41,127 bases of DNA from a virus, in the IMG/VR virus record IMGVR_UViG_3300009152_000085, positions 1 through 41,127 of that record; one strand, written 5' to 3'. Below are positions 7,042-13,769 of this stretch, piece by piece. The position numbers and the translations under genes are program-made. Positions within the stretch are counted from its first letter, which is position 1, and the number at the start of each line of letters is the position of its first letter. The notes beneath the pieces were generated by a model that made no database searches, was not told the origin of the DNA, and worked only from the letters and a program-made list of their open reading frames with translations.

Positions 7042-7809
7042 TTAGGCAGTTACCAACTCGGGCTTGAGGTCAACGGTGAGGTTGAGACCCGCGAACGGGT
7101 CAAGGATGCCGTGCAACGCTTGACTCCGCTTGGGCAACGCGATCAGGTTCCCTTTGTAAACCTGAGTGAATGCGTTGTGAAGACTCCAGAGGTTGCGCGG
7201 GGCGAACTCCTCATGAAGAGGCTTTTCCCATTGGTCAAGAACGTCGGCAATCATAGTTTTGCCAACCGCGCCAGCACGATAGCCGCGCAGGATAAGAGTG
7301 CCCGCCTCGTCATCGGTCAACGGGGTTGCCTCATACTTAGCTACGCGCGTAGCCTGCTGGTTCCACATATCGGACAGCGCACCAATTCCACGCGAAACGA
7401 TTTGCGGTAGGTCGCGCAGCACGTTGCTAGTGTGACGGCGAGCAAAAACAATTTCGTTGTGGAAAACAAGGTTGGAGCAGACAAACGGAGCATTGCCAGC
7501 GCAGAAGCCAGCGGGGAAGCATTTGTCGTGCGAGTTGCGCAAACCAACAACGGTGCCAGACGAGCCAGCGCGCCCCATGTCCACCTCGAAAAGACCAAAG
7601 TAACGTTGACCGAAGCGAGCGGTCGTGTGGATTTCTTGCTTGATAGCAAGGTTCGCATTTTTCATTTGGTCGCGGAAAATCGAAACGAGGTCAGCGTGAG
7701 GGATCGGCTGATACGTTTCGGTAGCGTTAGGAGTCGAAACCTTGGCGAGATTGGCAAGGCTGATTTCGGAGTTGTCTGCACCGCAGACACGCAAGTTGAT
7801 AGCATTCAT
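7042..7809 (-). CDS. DUF932 family phage/plasmid-like protein
   Basis: 255 aa. VVGLRNSHDKCFPAGFCAG, then FVCSNLVFHNEIVFARRHT and LRDLP, is the pattern of DUF932 proteins found in phages and plasmids; their biochemical role is not settled. The N-terminal part includes PHADLVSIFRDQM and the motif QRYFGLFEVDMGR. It is the distal gene after the 65-aa gene at 7869 (59-nt gap), probably co-transcribed from the promoter at 8073, and has its own terminator at 7015. Confidence 0.85.
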   Translation of the reverse strand: MNAINLRVCGADNSEISLANLAKVSTPNATETYQPIPHADLVSIFRDQMKNANLAIKQEIHTTARFGQRYFGLFEVDMGRAGSSGTVVGLRNSHDKCFPAGFCAGNAPFVCSNLVFHNEIVFARRHTSNVLRDLPQIVSRGIGALSDMWNQQATRVAKYEATPLTDDEAGTLILRGYRAGAVGKTMIADVLDQWEKPLHEEFAPRNLWSLHNAFTQVYKGNLIALPKRSQALHGILDPFAGLNLTVDLKPELVTA

Positions 7810-7868
7810 GTTTTTGTTTTGTTTTGGTTAATCTGACAAAGGGAAGTGTGAGGATATTCGCGCAGAGT

Positions 7869-8066
7869 TCAAGAACTTTTTTGATTATTTTTTACGGCCC
7901 AGTCGCGGGCGTAGGCGTCGGACTCAACGACTTTATCGTTGAGCCACTTGGCGAACGCGTCCGCGTCCTTGATTTCAACACCAGGGATGTTGTAGCTGTA
8001 AGCGATACTCTTCAGAGTTCCGCGCATTGCACCGTACAGGATAGGATAGGCTACGTTTTGATTCAT
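7869..8066 (-). CDS. Small hypothetical protein, 65-aa family
   Basis: 65 aa. DADAFAKWLNDKVVESDAYARDWAVKN resembles the C-terminal half of the 65-aa protein at 15419 (HHEAIRKWLSDSFAEFERDA), and less clearly the one at 13534, so these may be paralogues. The promoter at 8073-8100 would give a leaderless mRNA. First gene of the DUF932 operon. Confidence 0.7.
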   Translation of the reverse strand: MNQNVAYPILYGAMRGTLKSIAYSYNIPGVEIKDADAFAKWLNDKVVESDAYARDWAVKNNQKSS

Positions 8067-8072
8067 GAGTGG

Positions 8073-8100
8073 AGCTTAATGGACGGAACCACACTTGCAA
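8073..8100 (-). promoter_or_regulatory. Leaderless promoter
   Basis: On the minus strand: TTGCAA (8100-8095), 16-nt spacer, TAAGCT (8078-8073), then 6 nt to the ATG at 8066. Confidence 0.75.
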
Positions 8101-8135
8101 ACTTTTTTTTGCTTTTTTTTACAGATAGCTGCGAA

Positions 8136-8267
8136 CAATTTTCGTGCCAACTGAATTTTAATTCGTACTTGGCATGGAAATTTATTTACGAAAAGTGCTT
8201 GACAGGGGGGGGCGCCGGGCCTGGCCCGGATTGTATATAGCGCTATATATAATTTTATATAGCGCTA
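8136..8267. repeat. Intergenic element copy 2 (complete)
   Basis: GCCAA-N18-TTGGC (8146-8173), then 25 nt, TTGACA (8199-8204), GC palindrome GGCGCCGGGCCTGGCCCGG (8211-8229), and dyads TATATAGCGCTATATA (8234-8249) and TATATAGCGCTA (8256-8267). It lies upstream of the promoter at 8073 and beyond the 3' end of the 8292 gene. Confidence 0.85.
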
Positions 8268-8291
8268 CACATAACCAGACTATGTTAAGGC

Positions 8292-8612
8292 TTAGAAAGT
8301 CGAGCCATCAACAGTGATTAAAACCTTGTCAACAAATTCCCCCGCTTCTGCAAGTGTGGTGGTCTCGTCAGTGAGGGCGCGAACCGCTTTAATCAAGGCG
8401 ACTCTATTAGCCTTGCCATTGGCGCAACTGTAACCCTCATCAAAAATTGATGCGATTGCAAAACGAATATCGGCGTGGTCAAGGTCGCGCAGGCGAGACT
8501 TGGAGCTAACTGCGGGCAGAGGGTCCATTTCAATTTCAATGTCCTTAGCTTCAAAGCCTGTTTTGAGAACAAAGGCGTCAATGATGTCGTGTCTGTTAAT
8601 GAGGAGTTTCAT
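8292..8612 (-). CDS. Hypothetical protein
   Basis: 106 aa from the ATG at 8612 (MKLLINRHDIIDAFVLKTGF). The longer frame to 8750 overlaps the upstream gene and is rejected. The product is acidic and helical (DIEIEMDPLP, LRDLDHADIRFAIASIFDEG, LIKAVRALTDET). No clear promoter sits before it; it lies 16 nt after the gene at 8629 and is probably its operon partner. Function unknown. Confidence 0.7.
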   Translation of the reverse strand: MKLLINRHDIIDAFVLKTGFEAKDIEIEMDPLPAVSSKSRLRDLDHADIRFAIASIFDEGYSCANGKANRVALIKAVRALTDETTTLAEAGEFVDKVLITVDGSTF

Positions 8613-8628
8613 GGTGTTAGATTTATTT

Positions 8629-8889
8629 TTAATTATTAAAATTTTCTGCAACGACGGTAGCAACTGGACAGAATTTTTCGTGAAGACTGCGGGCAAAGTA
8701 ACATTCGTTGCGGTCGCTATTCCAACCAGTAAAAGTGAACTTGCGCCCACCGTAACTTAAAACTTTTCTGCATATTTTTGCAACGTCATCCCATCCGTTT
8801 GGGACTTGGATCATAAGAAATTCGCGCGCAATGTCTGGGCGGTGAGAGTAAACAACTGCAATTTCGTTCGGAACAATAGTGGCTTTCAT
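8629..8889 (-). CDS. Small phage protein (GRKFTFTGWNSD type)
   Basis: 86 aa. The motif VLSYGGRKFTFTGWNSDRNECYF is a pattern I associate with conserved small phage proteins of unknown function. The N-terminal half has VVYSHRPDIAREFLMIQVPNGWDDV. A leaderless promoter lies directly upstream (8896-8924), and it precedes the gene at 8292 in an operon. Confidence 0.7.
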   Translation of the reverse strand: MKATIVPNEIAVVYSHRPDIAREFLMIQVPNGWDDVAKICRKVLSYGGRKFTFTGWNSDRNECYFARSLHEKFCPVATVVAENFNN

Positions 8890-8895
8890 GGGGCA

Positions 8896-8924
8896 AGAGT
8901 GAATTTAAATTAAAAAAAAGTAAA
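8896..8924 (-). promoter_or_regulatory. Leaderless promoter
   Basis: On the minus strand: TTTACT (8924-8919), 17-nt spacer, CACTCT (8901-8896), then 6 nt to the ATG at 8889. Confidence 0.65.
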
Positions 8925-8953
8925 GAAAAAAGATTATACTTCTTCGCTTTTTC

Positions 8954-9316
8954 TCACATCGCAACGGGCAGAGTTTGCGTCTGCGAAACTTTTCCCACCT
9001 TGAGCATCCACGGCTCAGGATGAGCACCCAAACACTTCAACCAATCCTTTGGCGTAGGAATGAAACCGCAATCTTCCATTAGATGTTGCTCTGCGATCAG
9101 CTTGACAGCGATAGCTTGATCGCGCGAATTGTAAACGGCGTGACCAAACTTTTCAACCGCCCACTGAATGCCCGCGCTATGGTGGCGCAATGCACGATGC
9201 GTCCAATCTCCGGTATGCACTTTCGTTTCGTCAAACCAGTCGTGAATAGCAATGTAGTCTTGCCATTCCCCGCCCCATTTGCGTGCAGTTGACTCAGCGT
9301 GTTTGAGCGGTGTCAT
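8954..9316 (-). CDS. DUF6915-like protein
   Basis: 120 aa. HAESTARKWGGEWQDYIAIHDWFDETK, then DWTHRALRHHSAGI and IAEQHLMEDCGFIPTPKDWL, matches the pattern of DUF6915 proteins, which have unknown function. The His-rich THRALRHHSAG and EQHLMED are the most conserved parts. It starts 8 nt after the stop of the 9325 gene and is probably transcribed with it. The family name is from memory of the motif. Confidence 0.75.
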   Translation of the reverse strand: MTPLKHAESTARKWGGEWQDYIAIHDWFDETKVHTGDWTHRALRHHSAGIQWAVEKFGHAVYNSRDQAIAVKLIAEQHLMEDCGFIPTPKDWLKCLGAHPEPWMLKVGKVSQTQTLPVAM

Positions 9317-9324
9317 TTTAAGTT

Positions 9325-9657
9325 TTATTCGGCAATTTCCAAGTCACCATTCTCACCGTCACCTTGGGTGCGAGCCATATACCATGAACTAGCCGTGGCG
9401 GTTTTTTTCAATAGGTCATACAAAATATCGTCGCCATAGTCGTTGCCGTCACCAGCACCGCTATAACCATACGCTTTCCAAGCCCAACGTTCAATTTCTT
9501 CTTCAAACTCGGTGTTGCTCTCAAAACCGTTTTGTCCATTAACGTACACACCCAGATAACCTTCGTCGCTACCTCCAGAGAATTTAAGTTCAATCTGGGT
9601 GATACCCAGAGAAACGGCTTTGTTATAGATTTTCTTGCTTAGTGGTTCGATTTGCAT
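9325..9657 (-). CDS. Hypothetical protein, possibly DUF6878-like
   Basis: 110 aa. LGITQIELKFSGGSDEGYLG near the N-terminus and WYMARTQGDGENGDLEIAE at the end suggest a small beta-alpha protein; the FSGGSDEG pattern recalls DUF6878, but I am not sure. The middle is acidic and Gly/Asp-rich (GYSGAGDGNDYGDD). Its promoter (9666-9693) abuts the terminator of the upstream non-coding RNA. Confidence 0.65.
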   Translation of the reverse strand: MQIEPLSKKIYNKAVSLGITQIELKFSGGSDEGYLGVYVNGQNGFESNTEFEEEIERWAWKAYGYSGAGDGNDYGDDILYDLLKKTATASSWYMARTQGDGENGDLEIAE

Positions 9658-9665
9658 GATCTGTT

Positions 9666-9693
9666 AGTATGGTTAATGTTTTTGAAAAGTAAA
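9666..9693 (-). promoter_or_regulatory. Leaderless promoter
   Basis: On the minus strand: TTTACT (9693-9688), 16-nt spacer, CATACT (9671-9666), then 8 nt to the ATG at 9657. Confidence 0.65.
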
Positions 9694-9739
9694 GAATAAA
9701 AAAGAAAAAAGTTGGGGGAGGGGATCGCTCCCCGCCCCC
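9694..9739 (-). terminator. Terminator of the non-coding RNA
   Basis: On the minus strand GGGGG-C-GGGGA pairs with TCCCC-T-CCCCC (9739-9714), followed by AAC and two T6 runs. It ends the RNA before the next promoter. Confidence 0.85.
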
Positions 9740-10069
9740 TTCCCAGTGGTGATTATCCTAGTGGTTTGGTCTAACGGCTTGCGCCTCCCATTGGGCTTGC
9801 GCCACTCACTAGATACACCTGTTCCCTTGCGGAAATTTTAATGTGGTGGCGGTAGTTTTCAACCGCTAATACCCAGCGCTAGGAAGGGCTGCTCCATACT
9901 TTGCTTCACCACAAAATGGTGCGGGGGAGTAGGGCTTGCCTACATCTTCGTCTGCCGACGAAATCCTCAATTAGACGATCCCCCGCTTAAACCCGCCTGC
10001 GCCTAGAAGCATTTCTGCTTACTCGGGTGAACCCGCATTCAGCACAGGAGGGAAGTTGATTAAAGAACT
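9700..10069 (-). ncRNA. Structured non-coding RNA, class unknown
   Basis: About 370 nt with no convincing ORF, bounded by a promoter (10076-10103) and a terminator (9694-9739) on the same strand. Visible RNA helices, in plus coordinates: CGGG/CCCG (10024-10035); AAGCA-GAAA-TGCTT (10007-10020); an 8-bp GCGGGGGA/TCCCCCGC stem (9921-9928 with 9979-9986) enclosing two hairpins (9929-9943 and 9947-9962); CACCA/TGGTG (9907-9921); a GCGGT/ACCGC hairpin (9849-9866); a GCAA-capped hairpin (9822-9835); and a long stem (9748-9763 with 9807-9819) enclosing two identical GGC-GCAA-GCC hairpins. GNRA loops appear only when read on the minus strand. It does not look like RNase P RNA, tmRNA or tRNA. Confidence 0.8.
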
Positions 10070-10075
10070 AGGCAG

Positions 10076-10103
10076 AGAATAGGGAATGAAGAGAGGTGTG
10101 CAA
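10076..10103 (-). promoter_or_regulatory. Promoter of the non-coding RNA
   Basis: On the minus strand: TTGCAC (10103-10098), 16-nt spacer, TATTCT (10081-10076). It has the same geometry as the leaderless gene promoters; predicted RNA start about 10069. Confidence 0.75.
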
Positions 10104-10135
10104 GATTTATTTTGATTATTTTACATCTTTCGCGA

Positions 10136-10242
10136 ATCAATTTCTGTGCCAACGTTATTTTTATTTGCGTTTGGCATGGAATTTTATTTGGAGAAAAGGC
10201 TTGACAAGGGGCGCCGGGCCTGGCCCGGTTTGTTTTTTTTTC
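10136..10242. repeat. Intergenic element copy 3
   Basis: GCCAA-N18-TTGGC (10148-10175), 25 nt, TTGACA (10201-10206), then GGCGCCGGGCCTGGCCCGG (10210-10228) followed by a T-run instead of the TATA dyads. On the plus strand, palindrome plus T-run could act as a terminator. It lies between the divergent RNA gene and GP88 gene. Confidence 0.85.
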
Positions 10243-10276
10243 GATACATTTTATTTATTTTTTATTCATTTTTTAT

Positions 10277-10304
10277 TTGCCTTCGTTCTAAAAACGTTCA
10301 CTGT
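10277..10304 (+). promoter_or_regulatory. Leaderless promoter
   Basis: TTGCCT (10277-10282), 16-nt spacer, CACTGT (10299-10304), then 6 nt to the ATG at 10311. Confidence 0.7.
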
Positions 10305-10310
10305 TCACGC

Positions 10311-11012
10311 ATGGCCAAAACGCTTCCTCTACTTGCTAGCAATTCAGACGCGAAAACCTCAAAAGGGTTTGCGCTTAGATACTTGACGGACATTCTTTAC
10401 CTCGCTCCAGCAAACGAGGGCGGGTTTGGAAATTTGTGCCCTAACGCTTCGTTAGGCTGCTTAGCTTCCTGCTTGTTTACTGCGGGGCGTGGGCGAATGA
10501 GCAACGTGAGGCTCGGGCGCATTCGGAAAACGCGGCTTTTCTTTACAGATAAAAAAGCGTTCTCTGAGCAACTGTTCAAAGACATTGCTCGGGGCATAAA
10601 GCGTGCGGCCAAACTTAGTCTCGGCTATTGCGTGCGGCTGAACGGGACAAGTGACATTCCTTGGGAGAGGCTCGGCGTCTTCGAGAAATTTCCCGACGTG
10701 CAATTTTACGACTACACGAAAAGTTTTTCCCGTGCGATCACGCACGCCAACGGGCAAATGCCCAAAAATTATCACTTGACTTTTTCGCGTTCGGAAACGA
10801 ATAGCGAACAATGCGCGCGAGTGCTTGCGGCGGGCGGTAACGTTGCGGTCGTTTTTGCTTCTTCAAACTACCCCGCCGCTTGGCAAGGTTTCAAAGTTGT
10901 CTCGGGCGACGATACTGATTTGCGTTTTCTAGACGAGAAAAATGTTGTTGTTGCGTTGTATGCCAAGGGCCAAGCAAAGAAAGATCCAACTGGTTTTGTC
11001 GTTGCAACGTGA
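10311..11012 (+). CDS. GP88-family protein, copy A
   Basis: 233 aa from the ATG at 10311. The frame is open further upstream, but homology to copy B at 16313 and the promoter at 10277 both place the start here. Family features: SNSDAKTSKG at the start; three cysteines (43, 50, 54) before CLFTAGRG; VRLNGTSDIPWERLGVF; FYDYTKS; NYHLTFSRSE; GGNVAVVF; GDDTDLRFLD; TGFV at the end. This is the pattern of the phage GP88 family (named after mycobacteriophage gp88), biochemical role unknown to me. The Cys cluster may bind metal. Its stop overlaps a GTG starting a 26-aa membrane microprotein. Confidence 0.85.
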   Translation: MAKTLPLLASNSDAKTSKGFALRYLTDILYLAPANEGGFGNLCPNASLGCLASCLFTAGRGRMSNVRLGRIRKTRLFFTDKKAFSEQLFKDIARGIKRAAKLSLGYCVRLNGTSDIPWERLGVFEKFPDVQFYDYTKSFSRAITHANGQMPKNYHLTFSRSETNSEQCARVLAAGGNVAVVFASSNYPAAWQGFKVVSGDDTDLRFLDEKNVVVALYAKGQAKKDPTGFVVAT

Positions 11013-11089
11013 AACGCTTTATTTTTCCCTTGCTTTTATTCGTTGTAATTCTCGTAGTGCTTTTTTCCAAAAGGTCAAGACAAAAATAA
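11009..11089 (+). CDS. 26-aa membrane microprotein A
   Basis: 26 aa, starting at a GTG that overlaps the GP88 stop (GTGA), so translation is probably coupled. Structure: MKRFIF, a hydrophobic helix PLLLFVVILVVLF, then a basic tail SKRSRQK. An equally long protein with the same FPLxLF helix start and basic end follows the second GP88 copy (17014). Recurrence of length, topology and motif at both loci supports a real gene despite its size. Function unknown. Confidence 0.6.
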   Translation: MKRFIFPLLLFVVILVVLFSKRSRQK

Positions 11090-11110
11090 AATGAATTAAT
11101 ATGCCCGTTT

Positions 11111-11148
11111 GTGCATAGCGCTATGCACACACCGGGCCCGGCCCGGTG
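11111..11148. repeat. Intergenic element copy 4 (short, reversed order)
   Basis: The perfect 18-bp palindrome GTGCATAGCGCTATGCAC (11111-11128) comes first, then CACCGGGCCCGGCCCGGTG (11130-11148). It lies between convergent 3' ends and may end transcription from both sides. The parts are in the reverse order of the other copies. Confidence 0.75.
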
Positions 11149-11226
11149 GCTTTTAAAGTTTTTGCACGAAGCAAGATTAAAATAAAACTCATGCGCGTTA
11201 ATGATGCCGCGCCCCATCATGGAAAA

Positions 11227-11643
11227 TCAATACTCTGCTCGGGTGATTTTGCTGCCAAGCCCCTTGGCCAATTCATAGATGTGGTTGAGATTGACTTCAC
11301 GGCGTTGGCCCTTGTTGTTCACGGCAGTGGCGTGACCACTGACGAAGCGAATGTTCTCATTGCCAATTTCTTGCAGAACCGCGACCTCTTCATCCGCAAG
11401 ATGCAGACTAAGCTCTTCCATAAAGTCAATGTCAATACCAACGTCTTCATCGTTTCCGTCAGCATCCTTTTTAATTTCCCATCGGTGGTTTGGAACTCCG
11501 TCCTCAAACAAAATTCCGATTGTGCCTTCAGTTTCATGGACAATCTTGTCCAGTCCAACGAGTTGTTTAATCCATTTGTTAAACGCATCAACATCTTTGA
11601 CGCGGAAATAATTTGTGCGGGCCATGCTAGTGTATGTTGCCAT
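11227..11643 (-). CDS. Conserved small phage protein
   Basis: 138 aa; a second start, MARTNYFRVKD at 11625, is also possible. NYFRVKDVDAFNKWIKQL at the start, LSLHLADEEVAVLQEIG in the middle and VSGHATAVNNKGQ near the end form a pattern common in phage and plasmid proteins of unknown function. Only a weak promoter (TCGCAA, 16 nt) fits before 11643. It lies downstream of the 11666 gene and may be read with it. Confidence 0.75.
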   Translation of the reverse strand: MATYTSMARTNYFRVKDVDAFNKWIKQLVGLDKIVHETEGTIGILFEDGVPNHRWEIKKDADGNDEDVGIDIDFMEELSLHLADEEVAVLQEIGNENIRFVSGHATAVNNKGQRREVNLNHIYELAKGLGSKITRAEY

Positions 11644-11665
11644 GTTATTATTTGTGATTTATTTT

Positions 11666-11974
11666 TTATTTATTGCGAGACTTTTTGGGAGTAACGAAGG
11701 AGACGCAGCGAACACGAAGTTTATGCTCGGCGCGTTCAGCTCGCGTTACGGCAGCGTCATACATATTGGTAACGTGGTCAAAGGTTTTTTTTAAGATTCT
11801 GAATTGTTCTTCGGCTTTATCGGCGCGGTCTCTGTTCGCAATAAATAGCTCTAAGTAATGCGCGGCCCACTTGCTTTCGTTATCGCAATCCAAACGGAGT
11901 TGGTTGCGCTCAGCAATAACGACTTTCAAGCTCTCCCAAATGGCGGGCTGAAGTTTTTGTGATTTTGTTTTCAT
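11666..11974 (-). CDS. Coiled-coil hypothetical protein
   Basis: 102 aa from the ATG at 11974, placed 7 nt after a leaderless promoter. The longer frame to 12127 overlaps the neighbouring gene. Residues about 20-90 are rich in Glu, Arg, Ala and Leu (RDRADKAEEQFRILKKTFDH, then AAVTRAERAEHKLRVR), predicted coiled coil. No recognised domain. Confidence 0.7.
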   Translation of the reverse strand: MKTKSQKLQPAIWESLKVVIAERNQLRLDCDNESKWAAHYLELFIANRDRADKAEEQFRILKKTFDHVTNMYDAAVTRAERAEHKLRVRCVSFVTPKKSRNK

Positions 11975-11981
11975 GTTATTA

Positions 11982-12009
11982 ACAATAGCAGAGTTTTTAT
12001 TGATTGCAA
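11982..12009 (-). promoter_or_regulatory. Leaderless promoter
   Basis: On the minus strand: TTGCAA (12009-12004), 16-nt spacer, TATTGT (11987-11982), then 7 nt to the ATG at 11974. The sequence AAATAAGTC precedes the -35. Confidence 0.8.
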
Positions 12010-12012
12010 GAC

Positions 12013-12192
12013 TTATTTTACTTTGATGATGCGATCTTTGTTGGTAGCGAGTTGAGCTTCCCAAGCGGCAACAATTGAATCGACTGCAAACTTGTGCTCG
12101 TCTTCTGTTAGTCGCATAGCAGCGCAAGCCTCGTCAAGCTCAAAGACAAGATTGCCGATTTGAATGCCAGTGATGTGTGTTTTAGAGTTCAT
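12013..12192 (-). CDS. Small hypothetical protein
   Basis: 59 aa, beginning MNSKTHITGIQIGNLVFELD and ending ATNKDRIIKVK. It has a short beta-type start and a long acidic-basic helix (EACAAMRLTEDEHKFAVDSI). Its own leaderless promoter (12200-12227) is 7 nt upstream, and the stop lies 3 nt before the -35 of the next promoter, so it is a single-gene unit. No recognised domain. Confidence 0.65.
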   Translation of the reverse strand: MNSKTHITGIQIGNLVFELDEACAAMRLTEDEHKFAVDSIVAAWEAQLATNKDRIIKVK

Positions 12193-12199
12193 ATTTAAA

Positions 12200-12227
12200 A
12201 CAATGACTTATTTTTTAATGAGGGCAA
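12200..12227 (-). promoter_or_regulatory. Leaderless promoter
   Basis: On the minus strand: TTGCCC (12227-12222), 16-nt spacer, CATTGT (12205-12200), then 7 nt to the ATG at 12192. Confidence 0.8.
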
Positions 12228-12235
12228 GACTTATT

Positions 12236-12595
12236 TTAAATTTGAGCGTAGATTTTTTTGCCGTGAATAGCAACGTAGCGGGCATTTTTAATTGGCGACC
12301 CATCTTTTGCAAGCACAAAAGTTGAGAATTTGTAAGGGTTGTAAGTTACCTCAACAGAATTCTCGGGGATAATTTGAGTAATTCCTGTGTGCAGGTAGCT
12401 GTTCCAATCGCCGCTTACCCATGCGTGAACGTTCTTGCGCCGATTCTTCAGCACTCTCTGCCGCCCCGCTTCGCTAACGTGGAACGTGGGGTTGTCAAGA
12501 GCAATCGCGGGAGCGTGAGCAACAACTTTCCCACCCACTCGCACCGATAACATTTTCGCCCGAAGGTTGAAGTAGACTTGTGTTTTGAGTTTCAT
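12236..12595 (-). CDS. Conserved phage protein (VYFNLRAKMLSVRVGGKVVAH type)
   Basis: 119 aa. The motifs VYFNLRAKMLSVRVGGKVVAH at the start and VSEAGRQRVLKNRRKNVHAWV in the middle recur in many phage proteins of unknown function. The Arg/Lys-rich central segment suggests nucleic-acid contact, but that is inference. Single-gene unit with its own leaderless promoter. Confidence 0.75.
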   Translation of the reverse strand: MKLKTQVYFNLRAKMLSVRVGGKVVAHAPAIALDNPTFHVSEAGRQRVLKNRRKNVHAWVSGDWNSYLHTGITQIIPENSVEVTYNPYKFSTFVLAKDGSPIKNARYVAIHGKKIYAQI

Positions 12596-12602
12596 GATTA
12601 AA

Positions 12603-12630
12603 ATTCTGATTAAAAAATGACGAGACGCAA
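12603..12630 (-). promoter_or_regulatory. Leaderless promoter
   Basis: On the minus strand: TTGCGT (12630-12625), 16-nt spacer, CAGAAT (12608-12603), then 7 nt to the ATG at 12595. Confidence 0.65.
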
Positions 12631-12693
12631 CAACAAAATAACGAAAAACAAAAGAATAAATACGAAATAGTAAATACGTTAATAGTAAATAAG

Positions 12694-12797
12694 GCTTGAC
12701 AGCCCCAAGATTGGGGAATTTTCCCCACCCCCACCGGGCCAGACCCGGTATACAATTGTATATAAGCTATATACAACCATATATAAGCTATATAGTT
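12694..12797. repeat. Intergenic element copy 5 (partial)
   Basis: TTGACA, then a CCCCAAGATTGGGG hairpin, ACCGGGCCAGACCCGGT (12733-12749), TGTATATAAGCTATATACA (12757-12775) and CATATATAAGCTATATAG (12779-12796). It lacks GCCAA/TTGGC, and its dyad core is AAGCT instead of AGCGCT. Confidence 0.8.
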
Positions 12798-12881
12798 TCG
12801 GTGGTGTTTAATGAAGGGCAAAAAAACCTCCCCATGCCGCAAATTCTCTTTGCGTACTATTCCACCGAAAAATTGATATAG

Positions 12882-13103
12882 TTAGCCGTGGGCTAAGCAG
12901 TCTTCTTTATATACTACGGAACTCTCGTTTACTTCGCGAAGATATTCCGCCATTTCTTCGCTAGTGCATTTGCGCATATAAGAATTTGGCCAACCAACCA
13001 AATCCTCGCGATGAAAAGAGGTCGCGCAAACGCGCGGCCCCGTTGCAATGACGCGCTCAACTCGGCGCGTGATAGTATTGTACCACAGTTGTCCGTTTTT
13101 CAT
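12882..13103 (-). CDS. Small hypothetical protein, paralogue of 13794
   Basis: 73 aa from the ATG at 13103, which overlaps the stop of the hydrolase gene as ATGA; the longer frame uses a TTG inside that gene. NGQLWYNTITRRVERVIAT and TSEEMAEYLREV align with GYLYFHLANARVERIVKV and TPEEIANYLRK of the gene at 13794, so the two are paralogues. Coupled to a lysis-type hydrolase; own function unknown. Confidence 0.7.
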   Translation of the reverse strand: MKNGQLWYNTITRRVERVIATGPRVCATSFHREDLVGWPNSYMRKCTSEEMAEYLREVNESSVVYKEDCLAHG

Positions 13104-13525
13104 TTGTAGAATATATGATTTCCGATTTTCGTTGTATATGCAAGTTTTTTCGCCCAACTAGGGGAAACTTTTTCGGCGTGGTAATGAGTCGCGCCGTTTG
13201 TATAATTTGATTTATTTTTGACTAAAGTTAAAGCCTCGCGCCATTTGGGATGACGTTTGGCAATTTCAATTCCTCGCTCAGTAGAAACTTTATTCCAACA
13301 CGAGAATTGTTTTGGAGCTAAGCAAACGGAAATTTCCGTTTTATTCTTTGCTCGGTTGGCGATAACTTCGCGAACCGCTGCCATTGCGCGGGCGTCGCTC
13401 TCTCCGCCCGCTTCCAAGATAAGAGTTGCCGCAACGATTTCCCGAGCGGAGATTTCCACCTTGTCGCTTTGCGCGTTTAAAGACGAAACTAAAAAAGTAA
13501 AGGCAAAGAAATGTTTGAGTTTCAT
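13100..13525 (-). CDS. Exported SleB-like cell wall hydrolase
   Basis: 141 aa. Residues 1-18 (MKLKHFFAFTFLVSSLNA) are a Sec signal peptide, predicted cut before QS. The body matches the SleB/Hydrolase_2 family: AATLILEAGGES with candidate catalytic Glu38, AMAAVREVIANRAKN, APKQFSCWN, GATHYHA (His114, His116), PSWAKKL and GNHIFYK at the end. SleB-type enzymes cleave peptidoglycan; here it is probably the endolysin, exported by Sec rather than released by a large-hole holin. It is the middle gene of the 13734-12882 operon, away from the candidate spanin at 4353. Confidence 0.85.
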   Translation of the reverse strand: MKLKHFFAFTFLVSSLNAQSDKVEISAREIVAATLILEAGGESDARAMAAVREVIANRAKNKTEISVCLAPKQFSCWNKVSTERGIEIAKRHPKWREALTLVKNKSNYTNGATHYHAEKVSPSWAKKLAYTTKIGNHIFYK

Positions 13526-13533
13526 GAGATTAT

Positions 13534-13734
13534 TTACTTAACTCCGAAACAAGCTGATTCGGCGTAAATTTCCGCACTCTCTTCCATTTTCACAAGCTCG
13601 GAATTGAGTTTTTGGCGAAACGCAAGGGCGTGCTCGGGGCTAACGTCAACAGGGAGGCAAAATTCGATATGACGGAATAGCAGGCTTTCCATCGCCGCTT
13701 TGATGTAAACATCTTTGATTTGGTTTTTATTCAT
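13534..13734 (-). CDS. Small hypothetical protein, 65-aa family
   Basis: 66 aa. MNKNQIKDVYIKAAMESLLF and the late SAEIYAES align with the 15419 protein (MNKQQLQATYLAQRVKLFAE, then AETFAEKFS), so the two appear to be paralogues. First gene of the operon with the hydrolase, 8 nt before it, driven by the promoter at 13742-13769. Function unknown. Confidence 0.7.
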   Translation of the reverse strand: MNKNQIKDVYIKAAMESLLFRHIEFCLPVDVSPEHALAFRQKLNSELVKMEESAEIYAESACFGVK

Positions 13735-13741
13735 GAGACAG

Positions 13742-13769
13742 AGTATGGTGATTTTTTTTAAAAAAGCAA
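13742..13769 (-). promoter_or_regulatory. Leaderless promoter of the hydrolase operon
   Basis: On the minus strand: TTGCTT (13769-13764), 16-nt spacer, CATACT (13747-13742), then 7 nt to the ATG at 13734. Confidence 0.75.

Noticed and set aside
8199-8236. The TTGACA in the intergenic elements as the -35 of a rightward promoter
   Set aside because: The position 16-18 nt downstream is filled by the GC palindrome, with no -10 in any copy, and in three copies a rightward transcript would run into a convergent gene.
9700-10069. A tRNA, tmRNA or group I intron at the structured RNA
   Set aside because: No cloverleaf, no CCA end, no tag-peptide frame, and no split gene on either side.
10146-10310. 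An N-terminal extension of GP88 copy A
   Set aside because: The extra residues would run through the intergenic element and the promoter, and copy B has no counterpart.
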